Positions 27,864-36,659 of a DNA stretch of 64,000 bases are shown one piece after another (within the stretch, counting starts at the first letter, position 1; every line of letters starts with the position of its first letter). This DNA is from a virus, in IMG/VR virus record IMGVR_UViG_3300042889_001503, positions 62,001 through 126,000 of that record. One strand, written 5' to 3'. Position numbers and translations under genes: made by a program. The notes under the pieces are model-generated. The model did not search any database and was not told where the DNA came from. It was given only the letters and a program-made list of their open reading frames with translations.

Positions 27864-28376
27864 ATGGATAATAAAGTACCAATTACAAGGATAGGTAAGT
27901 TCTTTGGAGCGGAGGATTTCAAGTTAGAACAAGACTTTGGGACCGAATGGTTACACGGGGATATGAACTTTACATTAGTTCTATATCGTGTTGATAGATA
28001 TAAGACCAAAACGGACGATGTTTATGGTGAGACGGTATCTGACGGTATCAAATTTTTACCACCGGTGGAGTTCAAAGGATATGTTCAAATTATGGCCCCT
28101 GAGAACAAATATTTAGGTAATTCTAAAATTGACCAAATGGAGCCGGGTAATATGAAAGTATCTGTTTATCAAAGAGATTTGGATGAGTTAGAGGTGGAGA
28201 TTAGTTATGGTGATTATATCGGATACTACGAAACAGAAGACAAAGTAAGATATTACACGGTTAATAATGATGGAAGGGTTACTTCTGACAACAAACATAC
28301 TTTGGGTGGATACAAACCATTCTATAGAACAATTATGGCGTCACCGGTTACAAATAACGAATTTAGAGGGTTATAA
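27864..28376 (+). CDS. Putative neck protein (gp14-like)
   Basis: This 170-residue protein is beta-rich with the stretch ISYGDYIGYYETEDKVRYY then KPFYRTI, comparable to the gp14 neck protein layout (a G-D-x-I strand pair followed by a P-F-Y motif). It is also placed as a neck gene would be, close to tail completion and sheath. Its stop overlaps the next ATG by 1 nt (TAATGA). The assignment is from position and weak resemblance. Confidence 0.4.
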   Translation: MDNKVPITRIGKFFGAEDFKLEQDFGTEWLHGDMNFTLVLYRVDRYKTKTDDVYGETVSDGIKFLPPVEFKGYVQIMAPENKYLGNSKIDQMEPGNMKVSVYQRDLDELEVEISYGDYIGYYETEDKVRYYTVNNDGRVTSDNKHTLGGYKPFYRTIMASPVTNNEFRGL

Positions 28377-28777
28377 TGAAAGTATTAATAACAGAAAATA
28401 AATTATTTGATTCAATATATTCATATATCGAAGGAGATTTTAATAAAGACGATATTCATTGGACTTATGGTATGGATGACGGTGAGGATGGTGATTTAGT
28501 TGATTATAATGAAAATGAAAACTTATTAATTTTCTATAATGGAGATTGGGAAGGTGAAGAAGATAGTGATGTTATTTTTTATTATTTAGAAGTAGAATAT
28601 TATAGTGACGAACCATCAGCTAAACCATTTAAAGATGATGCACCAACATTAGATGTAACAGGTGAATATTCCGAACATTTAGACTCTATGTTTGGTAACC
28701 ATTGGAAGGGACCAATGAAAAAATGGTTTCAAGATAATTTTAATTTACCCGTTAAAACGGTAACAACATATTACTAA
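28376..28777 (+). CDS. Acidic protein with MKVLITE N-terminal tag
   Basis: This 133-residue, very acidic protein contains dense Asp/Glu runs (GMDDGEDGD, DWEGEEDSD). It begins MKVLITEN, the same seven residues as the next gene, and the first 21 bases of both genes are identical. I-T-E resembles the (I/L)-x-E cleavage site of T4 prohead protease, so the tag could be a capsid-targeting sequence cleaved after packaging. Strong acidity would suit a DNA mimic or an internal head protein. The body is unrecognised. Confidence 0.55.
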   Translation: MKVLITENKLFDSIYSYIEGDFNKDDIHWTYGMDDGEDGDLVDYNENENLLIFYNGDWEGEEDSDVIFYYLEVEYYSDEPSAKPFKDDAPTLDVTGEYSEHLDSMFGNHWKGPMKKWFQDNFNLPVKTVTTYY

Positions 28778-28779
28778 TA

Positions 28780-29226
28780 ATGAAAGTATTAATAACAGAA
28801 TCACAAGCAAACAGAATCTTTGAAGATGTTTCAAATGATGAAGAAAAGGATTACATCGGTAAAAAAGTTATGATTTATTATAATCTACATAAACACACTT
28901 TTTCAATAATATATAAAGGTTTAGTTGTTAATCATTCTGATTACGTCAAACTAAGTGATGTTGAGTTTAGAGTTAGACCGGGAGGAAGAGAAAAGGTAAT
29001 AAAAGAGAAAAGAAAGAATGTTCATTCATTTGTGATTGGAACATTGATGGATTATTGTAAATATCCTTGTGAAAACCTACCAACCGAACCAAATAGTAAT
29101 ATTGTGACTTACAACCCATACAAATACAACTCTTACGTTATGAAAGACACCGAAGAACCTATATATAGAGCCGGTGAGGTAGAAATGATAAATTCAAGAA
29201 ACAAAATATTTATAACAAAACAATAA
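28780..29226 (+). CDS. Unknown protein with MKVLITE N-terminal tag
   Basis: This 148-residue protein starts MKVLITESQANRIFEDV. After the shared tag the body differs from the previous gene: basic (VRPGGREKVIKEKRKN) and beta-rich with two cysteines (YCKYPCEN). ITE followed by Ser fits the (I/L)-x-E/(A,S,G) pattern of phage prohead proteases. It is 2 nt after the previous gene. It may be a packaged internal protein; the function of the body is unknown. Confidence 0.55.
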   Translation: MKVLITESQANRIFEDVSNDEEKDYIGKKVMIYYNLHKHTFSIIYKGLVVNHSDYVKLSDVEFRVRPGGREKVIKEKRKNVHSFVIGTLMDYCKYPCENLPTEPNSNIVTYNPYKYNSYVMKDTEEPIYRAGEVEMINSRNKIFITKQ

Positions 29227-29227
29227 A

Positions 29228-30262
29228 ATGGGTTTACCAAGTAAAATAAAGAAAAATATACCACTAACGGAGTCCAAAACTCTTTTACCAAGAAGAGAAG
29301 AACTTTTGGATAAAATCAATAAAGACGGAACTTATCTTCCAAAATCTTTATTGCATGCCGATTTAGATAGAGGTTTTTTAGATTTTGTTAGAGATGATTT
29401 AAAAGTGGTGGTTGAGGGTAAAACAATACCAACCGTTGATATTATTGTTACCACACAAAATTGGGCTCAGTTTACTGAAACTTGGAATTTCCAAAATATT
29501 GATAAAAACACGGAACCTCCTTTTATTACAACAATTAGAATCCCGGAGGTTAAATTTGGGACTAACCCGGCTCTTATGTATAATATTCCAAATAGAAGAC
29601 AATATTTTTACGCTCAAGTACCTACTTGGGATGGACAAAGAAATGGGATGGATGTTTATACAATACCTCAACCCGTTCCGGTTGATATAACATATTCTGT
29701 TAAAATTATTTGTAACAGAATGAGAGAGTTAAATAAACTTAATCAGGTTATTTTAGAAAAATTTGCATCAAGACAAGCCTATGCGGTAATCAAAGGACAT
29801 TACATTCCAATTGTTATGGGTGCGATTACTGATGAATCTGTTGTTGATGTTGAGAAAAGAAAATACTACATACAAAGTTATGAATTTACAATGTTAGGGT
29901 TTTTAATTGATGAAGATGAGTTTGAAGTTTCCCCGGCAATAACAAGAGTTTTACAAGTTGTTGAAATAGAAAAAAAAACAACTAAGCGTGGTCGGAAACA
30001 AAATGACGAAACCGGTCTTGGTAGTCAAGCATTGTTTGTTGTTGGTAATAATACGTTAACACAATTGTTTAGTTACATTGTTGATATTAAAATTGGTGAA
30101 ACAATAAATGTTGAATCATTTGATGTGTATATCAATGATGATTACTATGGTTCTGATTTAGAGTTAATACAAATTAACTCCGGAGACGTATTAAGGTTAA
30201 ATATTGTTAAGAAAGATGACTCATTAGAATCAACAATTCAATTTATTGATAAGATACTTTAG
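29228..30262 (+). CDS. Putative tail-completion/sheath-terminator protein (gp15-like)
   Basis: This 344-residue protein starts 1 nt after its neighbour. The central stretch VDITYSVKIICNRMRELNKL then VILEKFASRQAY resembles tail-terminator proteins that cap the tube and sheath (T4 gp3/gp15 group): a beta-sheet followed by N-x-L-x-x-I-L-x-x-F-x-x-x-x-x-Y. It lies immediately upstream of the sheath gene, where tail-completion genes usually sit. An additional C-terminal domain of about 100 residues is unrecognised. An LTES motif near residue 13 may be a processing site. Confidence 0.5.
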   Translation: MGLPSKIKKNIPLTESKTLLPRREELLDKINKDGTYLPKSLLHADLDRGFLDFVRDDLKVVVEGKTIPTVDIIVTTQNWAQFTETWNFQNIDKNTEPPFITTIRIPEVKFGTNPALMYNIPNRRQYFYAQVPTWDGQRNGMDVYTIPQPVPVDITYSVKIICNRMRELNKLNQVILEKFASRQAYAVIKGHYIPIVMGAITDESVVDVEKRKYYIQSYEFTMLGFLIDEDEFEVSPAITRVLQVVEIEKKTTKRGRKQNDETGLGSQALFVVGNNTLTQLFSYIVDIKIGETINVESFDVYINDDYYGSDLELIQINSGDVLRLNIVKKDDSLESTIQFIDKIL

Positions 30263-30423
30263 TCTTCCCCATAGATATCTTTAGTCGGTTTACATTTTTC
30301 AATAATAAGTCTTTCTAAGAACCGATACATTTTAATACCTTTCTTTTCACAGTAAGTTTTAAGAATCTCGTGTGTCTCCACCGATATCTTTAAATTTTTA
30401 ATCTTTTTGATGTCTTTATCCAT
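30259..30423 (-). CDS. 54-residue ribbon-helix-helix candidate
   Basis: A short minus-strand gene: ATG at 30423, stop at 30259, overlapping the tail-completion stop by 4 nt. The protein reads KKIKNLKISVETHEILKTYC then RFLERLIIEKC, a beta strand followed by two helices, as in ribbon-helix-helix (CopG/Arc-like) repressors. It has its own minus-strand TATTTATA element at 30459-30466 (35 nt upstream). Its placement, convergent with the tail-completion gene and divergent from the sheath gene, suggests a regulator. The evidence is pattern and codon frame only. Confidence 0.55.
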   Translation of the reverse strand: MDKDIKKIKNLKISVETHEILKTYCEKKGIKMYRFLERLIIEKCKPTKDIYGED

Positions 30424-30458
30424 AAGTAGAAAAAAGGTAGAAAATAATCTCCCTAAAA

Positions 30459-30466
30459 TATAAATA
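30459..30466 (-). promoter_or_regulatory. Minus-strand TATTTATA element for the RHH candidate
   Basis: Reads TATTTATA on the minus strand, 35 nt before the ATG at 30423. Confidence 0.4.
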
Positions 30467-30502
30467 GTTGCTACGAAGTAAAGTATTTTGATTTTTTTTT
30501 AA

Positions 30503-30510
30503 TATTTATA
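30503..30510 (+). promoter_or_regulatory. TATTTATA element of the sheath gene
   Basis: TATTTATATATAAATA palindrome, 30 nt before the sheath ATG (30541), followed by an A-rich AAACAAAAC leader. It is a strong candidate for the late promoter of the tail genes. Confidence 0.5.
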
Positions 30511-30540
30511 TATAAATAAAATTATAAACAAAACAAACTA

Positions 30541-33500
30541 ATGGCAACAAACAGCAAAGTATTCGTATCTCCCGGGGTATATACTTCCGAAGTTGATTTA
30601 AGTTTCGTAGCACAAAGTGTGGGGGTAACCACATTAGGTATTGTTGGTGAAACACAAAAAGGACCAGCATTCGAACCTATCTTTATACGAAATTTCGATG
30701 AATTCTCAACTTTTTTTGGAGGAACATCCCCTGAAAAGTTTATTAATACACAAATACCGAAGTATGAAGCTTCGTATATCGCAAAATCTTATTTACAACA
30801 ATCAAATCAATTGTTTGTTACAAGAATTTTGGGATTGTCAGGATATGACGCGGGACCATCTTGGTCTTTTAGAACGATAGCGAATGTTGATAAAACAACA
30901 GTTGATTTTGACTGTTCAGGTAGTACATATGATTTTACATCATGTGAATCTATATGTACAGGATATACGGAATATTCATTCACATTACCGTTTACCGGAT
31001 GTAATAATGATATAAGTTCAGTTGTCTTTGGTGCATTTACAGGTGATGAATCGATAATAACAAATAAATTTAATGAAACTTATGAAAATTTTAACGGAAC
31101 ATCGTCAACAATAATTTCAGATTTCCAACAACAAGTTTTCAATGTTATTGTTTCCTCAACAACTTTATCAACTTCAGCAACCTCATTATACTGTTATGGT
31201 ACAATATTAGGTGATGATTACGATAATTTAGTTTCAATAGGTTATACAAACGTAACAAACGTATTCGACGTAAACAATGTTGATTCACATTTAGCTGATT
31301 ATACTGCTCCAGAGAATGACCCTTGGTATTACGCATTATTTGATAATAATAATGGTAGTTATACAGGTAGTTCTTACTATACGGTAATCGATACTCTTGG
31401 ACAAAGTTCTACATCATCAAATTGTTCATCTTTCTATTCATTTAGTGTTCTTGGTGTTGCAGGAAGTATTAATTACAATAACAGCACAATTAGTGTTGTT
31501 TTACCTTTTGCGACTTTTTCAGGAACAAATTTATCAACTATTGTTCCAACGTTTAGTGCTTGTTGTACAGGTGTAACGGTAAATTTATCAGCACAAACTA
31601 GTAATGTATCGGTTGTTAATTTTTCAACAGGTGCTGTTACATATCTTTTAATACCTAACGATGGTAGTTCAACAGGAACATCTTTTAACGTAACCGTTGA
31701 AATACAAAATCCTTGTAACCCACTAACATCAGGTAATACTGGAAACTATACTTCAGGTTCAATTAAAACTTGTTATACGGGTAGTGTTAGAGGTTCTGTT
31801 TATGTTTATACAGGAACATCTTATACAGACTTTGACGATTTAATTCTTGCAACACTTCGTTCAAGAGGTATTGCGACTTATGGTGCGGGTAGTGATGGAC
31901 CAACTTATCAAGTAAATGATGTGACCGATGTAACAATGAATTGTACAGGTGGATACTCAAGTATTGGTAAAAATCCTTATTCTGAATTTGGTTTAAACAT
32001 AACTGATAAGGATAATAATACATTTTTCTTTGAAACCTCATTTAGTGAGTCAGATTCTAAATATTTACCAAAAGTATTTGGTTCTTCAAACTTTGCAAAA
32101 CCAAGAACTACGGTTCCATTATTTGTAGAAGAGAGATTTCAAACATTATTAAACTATGGTTATAATAAAGGTTATATTAGAGGTATTAATTGTAATTTAG
32201 TTGGATTACCAAGAGCTAATAACAGTAATAACGATATGTCTTCGATAGCGTTTTATTTAGAAAAATACCAAACACCGTCTTCCCCTTGGGTTGTATCTGA
32301 ATTAAGAGGTAGTAAAGTATACAATCTATTCAGATTCACAACAGTTTCTGATGGTGATGACGCTAACACTGAGGTTAAAATTTCAATAGCAAATATGTCA
32401 TTTGGTAATTTAACTTTTGATATTTTAGTTAGAGATTTTTATGACACAGATAATAATCCTGTTGTTATTGAGAAATTCACAAATTGTTCGATGAATCCTC
32501 AGGATAATGCGTTTGTTGGACAAAAAATTGGTACTGCCGATGGAGAATACGCGTTGAACTCAAAATACATTATGGTTGAGATGAATGAGGACGCACCGAT
32601 TGATGCGTTACCTTGTGGTTTCCAAGGATTTAGATTTAGAAATTACGCAACTTCTAGACCACCGTTCCCAATTTATAAAACTAAATATGATTACCCTGGA
32701 GAGGTTGTATTTGACCCACCATTTGGATTAAGTTCAGGTTCTAACTTGGCAATCCAAAGTCCGGGCGATAATGTTCGTAGAACTTACTTAGGTATTTCTA
32801 CAGGATATGGTGCAGGATATGACCCTGATTTCTTCCAATATAAAGGTAAACAATTACCATTAGATTTATGTACAGCTGTGGAAGGGAATGATTGGACATA
32901 TAAAACAAGAGGATTCCATATGGATGTTAACGCATCATCAATTGTTTATCCGGGAACATCTAACCCAGAATTCTTTGTTGGTGACGCACCATTTACATCA
33001 GACCCTGATAGTGAAGTTAGTCCTTATTACAGAATTTATTCACGTAAATTCTCATTATTAGTTCAAGGAGGATTTGATGGTTGGGATATCTATAGAGAAT
33101 CTAGAACAAATACCGACACATTTAAATTAGGTAGAAGAGGTTACTTAAACGGGGCTTGTACAAGTATACAATATCCAACGGCAACAGGATGGGGAGCATT
33201 CAAGAAAATTACTGTTGGAAAAAATAATGTTGATTGGGCAAACACCGATTATTACGCTTACTTATTAGGACAACAAACATTCTCTAATCCTGAGGCGGTG
33301 AATATTAACTTATTTGTTACTCCGGGTATTGATTATGTTAATAATTCTGATTTAGTTGAAGATGCGATTGAGATGATTGAATTTAACAGAGCTGACTCAT
33401 TATACGTTTGTACAACACCGGATATTGATTTGTTTATGCCAACAGTAAACTTGGCAACTGATTTAATTTACCCTCAAGAGGCAATAAATAACTTAGAAAC

Positions 33501-34134
33501 TACAGGAGTCGACTCTAACTATACCGCAACATACTACCCTTGGGTATTAACAAGAGATAGTGTTAACAATACACAAATCTACTTACCACCAACGGCAGAA
33601 GTTGTTAGAAACTTAGCGTTAACCGACAACATCGCTTTCCCTTGGTTCGCGGCGGCAGGTTACACAAGAGGTATCGTAAACGCAATCAAAGCGAGAAAGA
33701 AACTTACTCAAGAAGATAGAGACACCCTTTACCAAGGACGTATCAATCCAATTGCAACTTTCTCTGATGTTGGGACGGTAATTTGGGGTAATAAAACACT
33801 ACAAGTGGCTCAATCGGCACTTGATAGAATAAACGTAAGAAGATTATTACTTCAAGCTCGTAAATTGATTTCAGCGGTATCTGTAAGATTATTGTTTGAA
33901 CAAAACGACCAAAAAGTAAGACAAGACTTCTTAGACGCGGTTAACCCTATCTTGGATGCTATCAGAAGAGACAGAGGTTTATATGATTTCCGAGTTACAG
34001 TATCGTCAGATACGGCTGATTTAGATAGAAATCAAATGACAGGTAAGATTTACATCAAACCAACCAAATCGTTAGAATTTATAGACATTACGTTCTATAT
34101 TACTCCAACAGGAGCTTCTTTCGAGAATATATAA
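30541..34134 (+). CDS. 18: Contractile tail sheath protein (gp18-like), enlarged
   Basis: This 1197-residue protein has a sheath-type N-terminus (VSPGVYTSEVDLS; IVGETQKGPAFEP) and the conserved sheath C-terminus (RRLLLQARKLISAVSVRLLFEQND, then LIEF/IDITFYITPTGASFENI-type end). T4 gp18 is 659 residues, so the middle (about residues 120-560) carries large Ser/Thr/Asn-rich insertions, probably decorating the tail surface. The LEQNDQ helix and final beta strands form the interlocking core. It forms the contractile outer tube that drives the inner tube into the host. Confidence 0.92.
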   Translation: MATNSKVFVSPGVYTSEVDLSFVAQSVGVTTLGIVGETQKGPAFEPIFIRNFDEFSTFFGGTSPEKFINTQIPKYEASYIAKSYLQQSNQLFVTRILGLSGYDAGPSWSFRTIANVDKTTVDFDCSGSTYDFTSCESICTGYTEYSFTLPFTGCNNDISSVVFGAFTGDESIITNKFNETYENFNGTSSTIISDFQQQVFNVIVSSTTLSTSATSLYCYGTILGDDYDNLVSIGYTNVTNVFDVNNVDSHLADYTAPENDPWYYALFDNNNGSYTGSSYYTVIDTLGQSSTSSNCSSFYSFSVLGVAGSINYNNSTISVVLPFATFSGTNLSTIVPTFSACCTGVTVNLSAQTSNVSVVNFSTGAVTYLLIPNDGSSTGTSFNVTVEIQNPCNPLTSGNTGNYTSGSIKTCYTGSVRGSVYVYTGTSYTDFDDLILATLRSRGIATYGAGSDGPTYQVNDVTDVTMNCTGGYSSIGKNPYSEFGLNITDKDNNTFFFETSFSESDSKYLPKVFGSSNFAKPRTTVPLFVEERFQTLLNYGYNKGYIRGINCNLVGLPRANNSNNDMSSIAFYLEKYQTPSSPWVVSELRGSKVYNLFRFTTVSDGDDANTEVKISIANMSFGNLTFDILVRDFYDTDNNPVVIEKFTNCSMNPQDNAFVGQKIGTADGEYALNSKYIMVEMNEDAPIDALPCGFQGFRFRNYATSRPPFPIYKTKYDYPGEVVFDPPFGLSSGSNLAIQSPGDNVRRTYLGISTGYGAGYDPDFFQYKGKQLPLDLCTAVEGNDWTYKTRGFHMDVNASSIVYPGTSNPEFFVGDAPFTSDPDSEVSPYYRIYSRKFSLLVQGGFDGWDIYRESRTNTDTFKLGRRGYLNGACTSIQYPTATGWGAFKKITVGKNNVDWANTDYYAYLLGQQTFSNPEAVNINLFVTPGIDYVNNSDLVEDAIEMIEFNRADSLYVCTTPDIDLFMPTVNLATDLIYPQEAINNLETTGVDSNYTATYYPWVLTRDSVNNTQIYLPPTAEVVRNLALTDNIAFPWFAAAGYTRGIVNAIKARKKLTQEDRDTLYQGRINPIATFSDVGTVIWGNKTLQVAQSALDRINVRRLLLQARKLISAVSVRLLFEQNDQKVRQDFLDAVNPILDAIRRDRGLYDFRVTVSSDTADLDRNQMTGKIYIKPTKSLEFIDITFYITPTGASFENI

Positions 34135-34143
34135 TAAATAAAA

Positions 34144-34172
34144 TTATGACCCATTGTAATAGTGGGTCATAA
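34144..34172 (+). terminator. Hairpin after the sheath gene
   Basis: Perfect 10-bp stem (TTATGACCCA and TGGGTCATAA) with a 9-nt loop, 9 nt after the sheath stop. No U-tract follows, so termination would be partial; it may set the stoichiometry between sheath and downstream genes. Confidence 0.45.
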
Positions 34173-34191
34173 TAAGCCTTAATATAAAGAT

Positions 34192-35010
34192 ATGTTAAAA
34201 AATAGAATAAAAGAAGGTATTGACGAGTTTGGTGCCCCCGATGAAAAGTATTACGCGTTTGATTGGGATGATAACATTGTTTCAATGCCAACAAAGATAA
34301 TCTTGAAAGATGAAGAAGGTGACGAAGTAGGAATGTCTACTGAAGATTTTGCAACTTACAGAGAAGAAGTTGGAAAAGAACCTTTAGAATTTGATGGTCA
34401 CACAATCGTAGGGTTTGCAAACGACCCTTTTAGATGGTTTGGTGTAAAGGGTGATAAACAATTTATTGTTGATGCGATAACCGCAAAACCGGGTCCGGCT
34501 TGGGATGATTTTGTTGAGGCAATTAATAACGGTTCAATTTTTTCAATTGTTACCGCTAGAGGACACACACCTTCAATATTAAAAGAGGCTTGTTACAATT
34601 ATATTGTGTCAAATACAAATGGGATTGATTCAGACGAATTGGTTAAAAATTTAGAAAAATATCGTGATTTAGCGGATGAAGAAAATGTCTCTAAAAGAGA
34701 AATGATTCGAGAATATTTAGACTTGTGTAGATTTTATCCGGTAAGTTACGGTGAGGGTTCTGCAACAAATCCGGAACAAGGTAAAATTAACGCATTAAAA
34801 GAGTTTGTTCAATATGTTAAGGCGATGTCTCAACATATACAAAAGAAAGCTTTCTTAAAAAATAAAATAAATAATTATTTTGTCCCTAAGATAGGTTTTT
34901 CAGATGACGACTTAAAAAATGTGGATGTAGTGAAAAAACATTTTGAGCAAGACCCAGAGAATATAATTAAAACATATTCAACAGCAGGAGGAATTAAAAA
35001 AGAATATTAA
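34192..35010 (+). CDS. HAD-like phosphatase-fold protein between sheath and tube
   Basis: This 272-residue protein has HAD superfamily motifs: FDWDDN (Asp24 and Asp26, nucleophile and acid/base), VTARG (Thr121, motif II), and GFSDDD (235-240, acidic motif IV). A Lys candidate for motif III is in the KKAFLKNKI region. HAD enzymes hydrolyse phosphate esters; phage examples include 3'-phosphatases of polynucleotide kinases. Its place inside the tail operon is odd. Substrate unknown; the fold assignment is likely. Confidence 0.65.
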   Translation: MLKNRIKEGIDEFGAPDEKYYAFDWDDNIVSMPTKIILKDEEGDEVGMSTEDFATYREEVGKEPLEFDGHTIVGFANDPFRWFGVKGDKQFIVDAITAKPGPAWDDFVEAINNGSIFSIVTARGHTPSILKEACYNYIVSNTNGIDSDELVKNLEKYRDLADEENVSKREMIREYLDLCRFYPVSYGEGSATNPEQGKINALKEFVQYVKAMSQHIQKKAFLKNKINNYFVPKIGFSDDDLKNVDVVKKHFEQDPENIIKTYSTAGGIKKEY

Positions 35011-35123
35011 AATATTTATTATAAAATAATTAATAAATAAAAACTATTAATATAAAAACTAGGATTTCTAGAATGATAGATTTTTTAATTCTAAAAGTCA
35101 AGAGAAAAAAATTAAATAGGTTA

Positions 35124-35131
35124 TATTTATA
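35124..35131 (+). promoter_or_regulatory. TATTTATA element of the tube gene
   Basis: Reads TATTTATAATAAAC, 42 nt before the tube ATG (35174). The 163-nt gap before the tube gene is otherwise AT-rich with nothing else recognised. Confidence 0.4.
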
Positions 35132-35173
35132 ATAAACAAGATAAAAAAATAAAAATTAAAAAACAAATAGAAA

Positions 35174-35662
35174 ATGGCTGATTTATTAATGAAAATGCCC
35201 ATACCGTATGAACCAAAAAGACAAAATAGGTTTATTGTACGATTCCCTTCTACATTAGGGATTAACGAATGGTTTGTAGAGTCGGCTGCTAGACCACATA
35301 TCACTATTAAAGACGTTGAGATACCCTTTTTAAACACTTCAACTTATGTTGCGGGTAGATTTACTTGGGGAACAATTAATGTCAAATTTAGAGACCCAAT
35401 TGGACCTTCAGCATCACAAGCACTTATGGAATGGGTGCGTTTATGTGCGGAGTCTGTTACAGGACGTATGGGATATGCTGCGGGGTATAAGAAAAACATT
35501 GACCTTGAGATGTTAGACCCAACAGGTGTTGTTGTTGAAAAATGGATATTAGAAGGAACTTTCTTATCTGATGTTAACTTTGATACTTTAGCTTATAGTT
35601 CAGACGCATTGGCAACAATTTCTGCGACACTTCGTATGGATAGATGTGTATTAGTTTACTAA
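35174..35662 (+). CDS. 19: Tail tube protein (gp19-like)
   Basis: This 162-residue protein is the same length as T4 gp19 (163). It has the tube-family opening RQNRFIVRFP, the central NVKFRDPIGPSASQALMEW, and an LEMLDPTGVVVEKW strand followed by LEGTFLSDV, typical of the stacked hexameric inner tube. It is flanked by its own promoter element and a terminator, as expected for a very abundant protein. Confidence 0.92.
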   Translation: MADLLMKMPIPYEPKRQNRFIVRFPSTLGINEWFVESAARPHITIKDVEIPFLNTSTYVAGRFTWGTINVKFRDPIGPSASQALMEWVRLCAESVTGRMGYAAGYKKNIDLEMLDPTGVVVEKWILEGTFLSDVNFDTLAYSSDALATISATLRMDRCVLVY

Positions 35663-35685
35663 TCAATTAAAATAAAATATATTAC

Positions 35686-35714
35686 ACCCTACATTTAATT
35701 ATGTGGGGTTTTTT
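35686..35714 (+). terminator. Rho-independent terminator after the tube gene
   Basis: ACCCTACAT, TTAATT loop, ATGTGGGGT (one G-T pair) followed by a T run. It lies 23 nt after the tube stop. Confidence 0.8.
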
Positions 35715-35740
35715 ATTTATATAAAAAAAACATATCCTAT

Positions 35741-35748
35741 TATTTATA
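35741..35748 (+). promoter_or_regulatory. TATTTATA element of the chaperone gene
   Basis: Reads TATTTATAATAAAAAC, 16 nt before the ATG at 35765. Confidence 0.4.
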
Positions 35749-35764
35749 ATAAAAACAAAATTAT

Positions 35765-36520
35765 ATGGAACAAAATTTAATAGACGCTGCAACTGAAAAT
35801 TTCAGCTTACCACACGATGTGGTTCAATTACCAACCGGAGGGATTTTTTATAAATCAAAAAAGAAAGCTGTTAAGATTGGTTATTTAACGGCAAATGATG
35901 AAAATTATTTAATCGGTTCTGGTCGTAATAGTGAAAATATTATATTAAAACTATTGAGAAATAAAATGTATGAACACGATTTACGTCCTGAAGAACTATT
36001 AGACGGTGATGTTGAGGCGATTTTAATTTTTTTAAGAAACTCTTCTTTTGGTTCGGAATATAGTGTTAATTTAATTGACCCGGGAACTGATAAACCATTT
36101 ATTGGTTCGGTTATTTTAGATGAATTAAACATTAGAAAAACTGAAGTTAAACCTGATGAAGATGGGACGTTTACAACTAAATTACCAAGAACAGGTGTTA
36201 CAGTAAAATTAAGACCAACAACTTTTTATGATACTATTGAATTAGATAAAATGGTGGAACAATATCCCGTTGGTAGACAAGCCCCTAAAATTACTTGGAA
36301 ACTGTTAAAACATATTGTTGAAGTTGATGGTAGTTCAGATAAATCAAAAATTGCGTTATTTGTTGATTCACTACCAATTATGGATTCTAAATACATAAGA
36401 AGTTTTTTAAGAGAAAATGAACCGTCATTGGACTTAAAAAGAAGTGTAATCGCCCCTTCAGGAGAATTGGTATCTTTCGAGATAACCTTTGGGGTGGACT
36501 TTTTTCGACCTTTCTTCTAA
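35765..36520 (+). CDS. Tail assembly chaperone / gp26-like protein
   Basis: This 251-residue protein begins with a beta-rich region VQLPTGGIFYKSKKKAVKIG and continues with helices (LLRNKMYEHDLRPEELL) and a CIS-type middle strand, resembling the T4 gp26-like family (PF12322) and phage tail assembly chaperones. It sits exactly between the tube and tape-measure genes, the conserved position of gpG/gpGT-type chaperones. A second open frame overlaps its end (see 36489-36659), suggesting programmed frameshifting. It would bind the tape measure during tube assembly and be absent from, or minor in, the virion. Confidence 0.6.
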   Translation: MEQNLIDAATENFSLPHDVVQLPTGGIFYKSKKKAVKIGYLTANDENYLIGSGRNSENIILKLLRNKMYEHDLRPEELLDGDVEAILIFLRNSSFGSEYSVNLIDPGTDKPFIGSVILDELNIRKTEVKPDEDGTFTTKLPRTGVTVKLRPTTFYDTIELDKMVEQYPVGRQAPKITWKLLKHIVEVDGSSDKSKIALFVDSLPIMDSKYIRSFLRENEPSLDLKRSVIAPSGELVSFEITFGVDFFRPFF

Positions 36521-36659
36521 TCATAGACAATTATTAATTGAGGAATATTTGTACTTAGCTCAAACAATATACGTATCATATTCGGATTTCCACACAATGC
36601 CGACATATGTTAGAAAATATTTAATAAATCGAGTAATCGAGAATAACACACCAAACTAG
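36489..36659 (+). CDS. Overlapping out-of-frame chaperone extension (frameshift product)
   Basis: This frame is shifted +1 (equivalent to -2) relative to the chaperone, open from 36486 to a TAG at 36657. From TTG at 36489 it encodes 56 residues, containing FFDLSSNHRQLLIEEYLYLA then DFHTMPTYVRKYLINRVIEN, a compact helical domain. No ATG is placed for independent expression of the full domain. A T6 run at 36500-36505, just before the overlap ends, offers perfect re-pairing for a +1 slip of UUU. The arrangement matches gpG-GT-type pairs before a tape measure gene. Frameshifting itself is inferred. Confidence 0.6.
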   Translation: MGWTFFDLSSNHRQLLIEEYLYLAQTIYVSYSDFHTMPTYVRKYLINRVIENNTPN

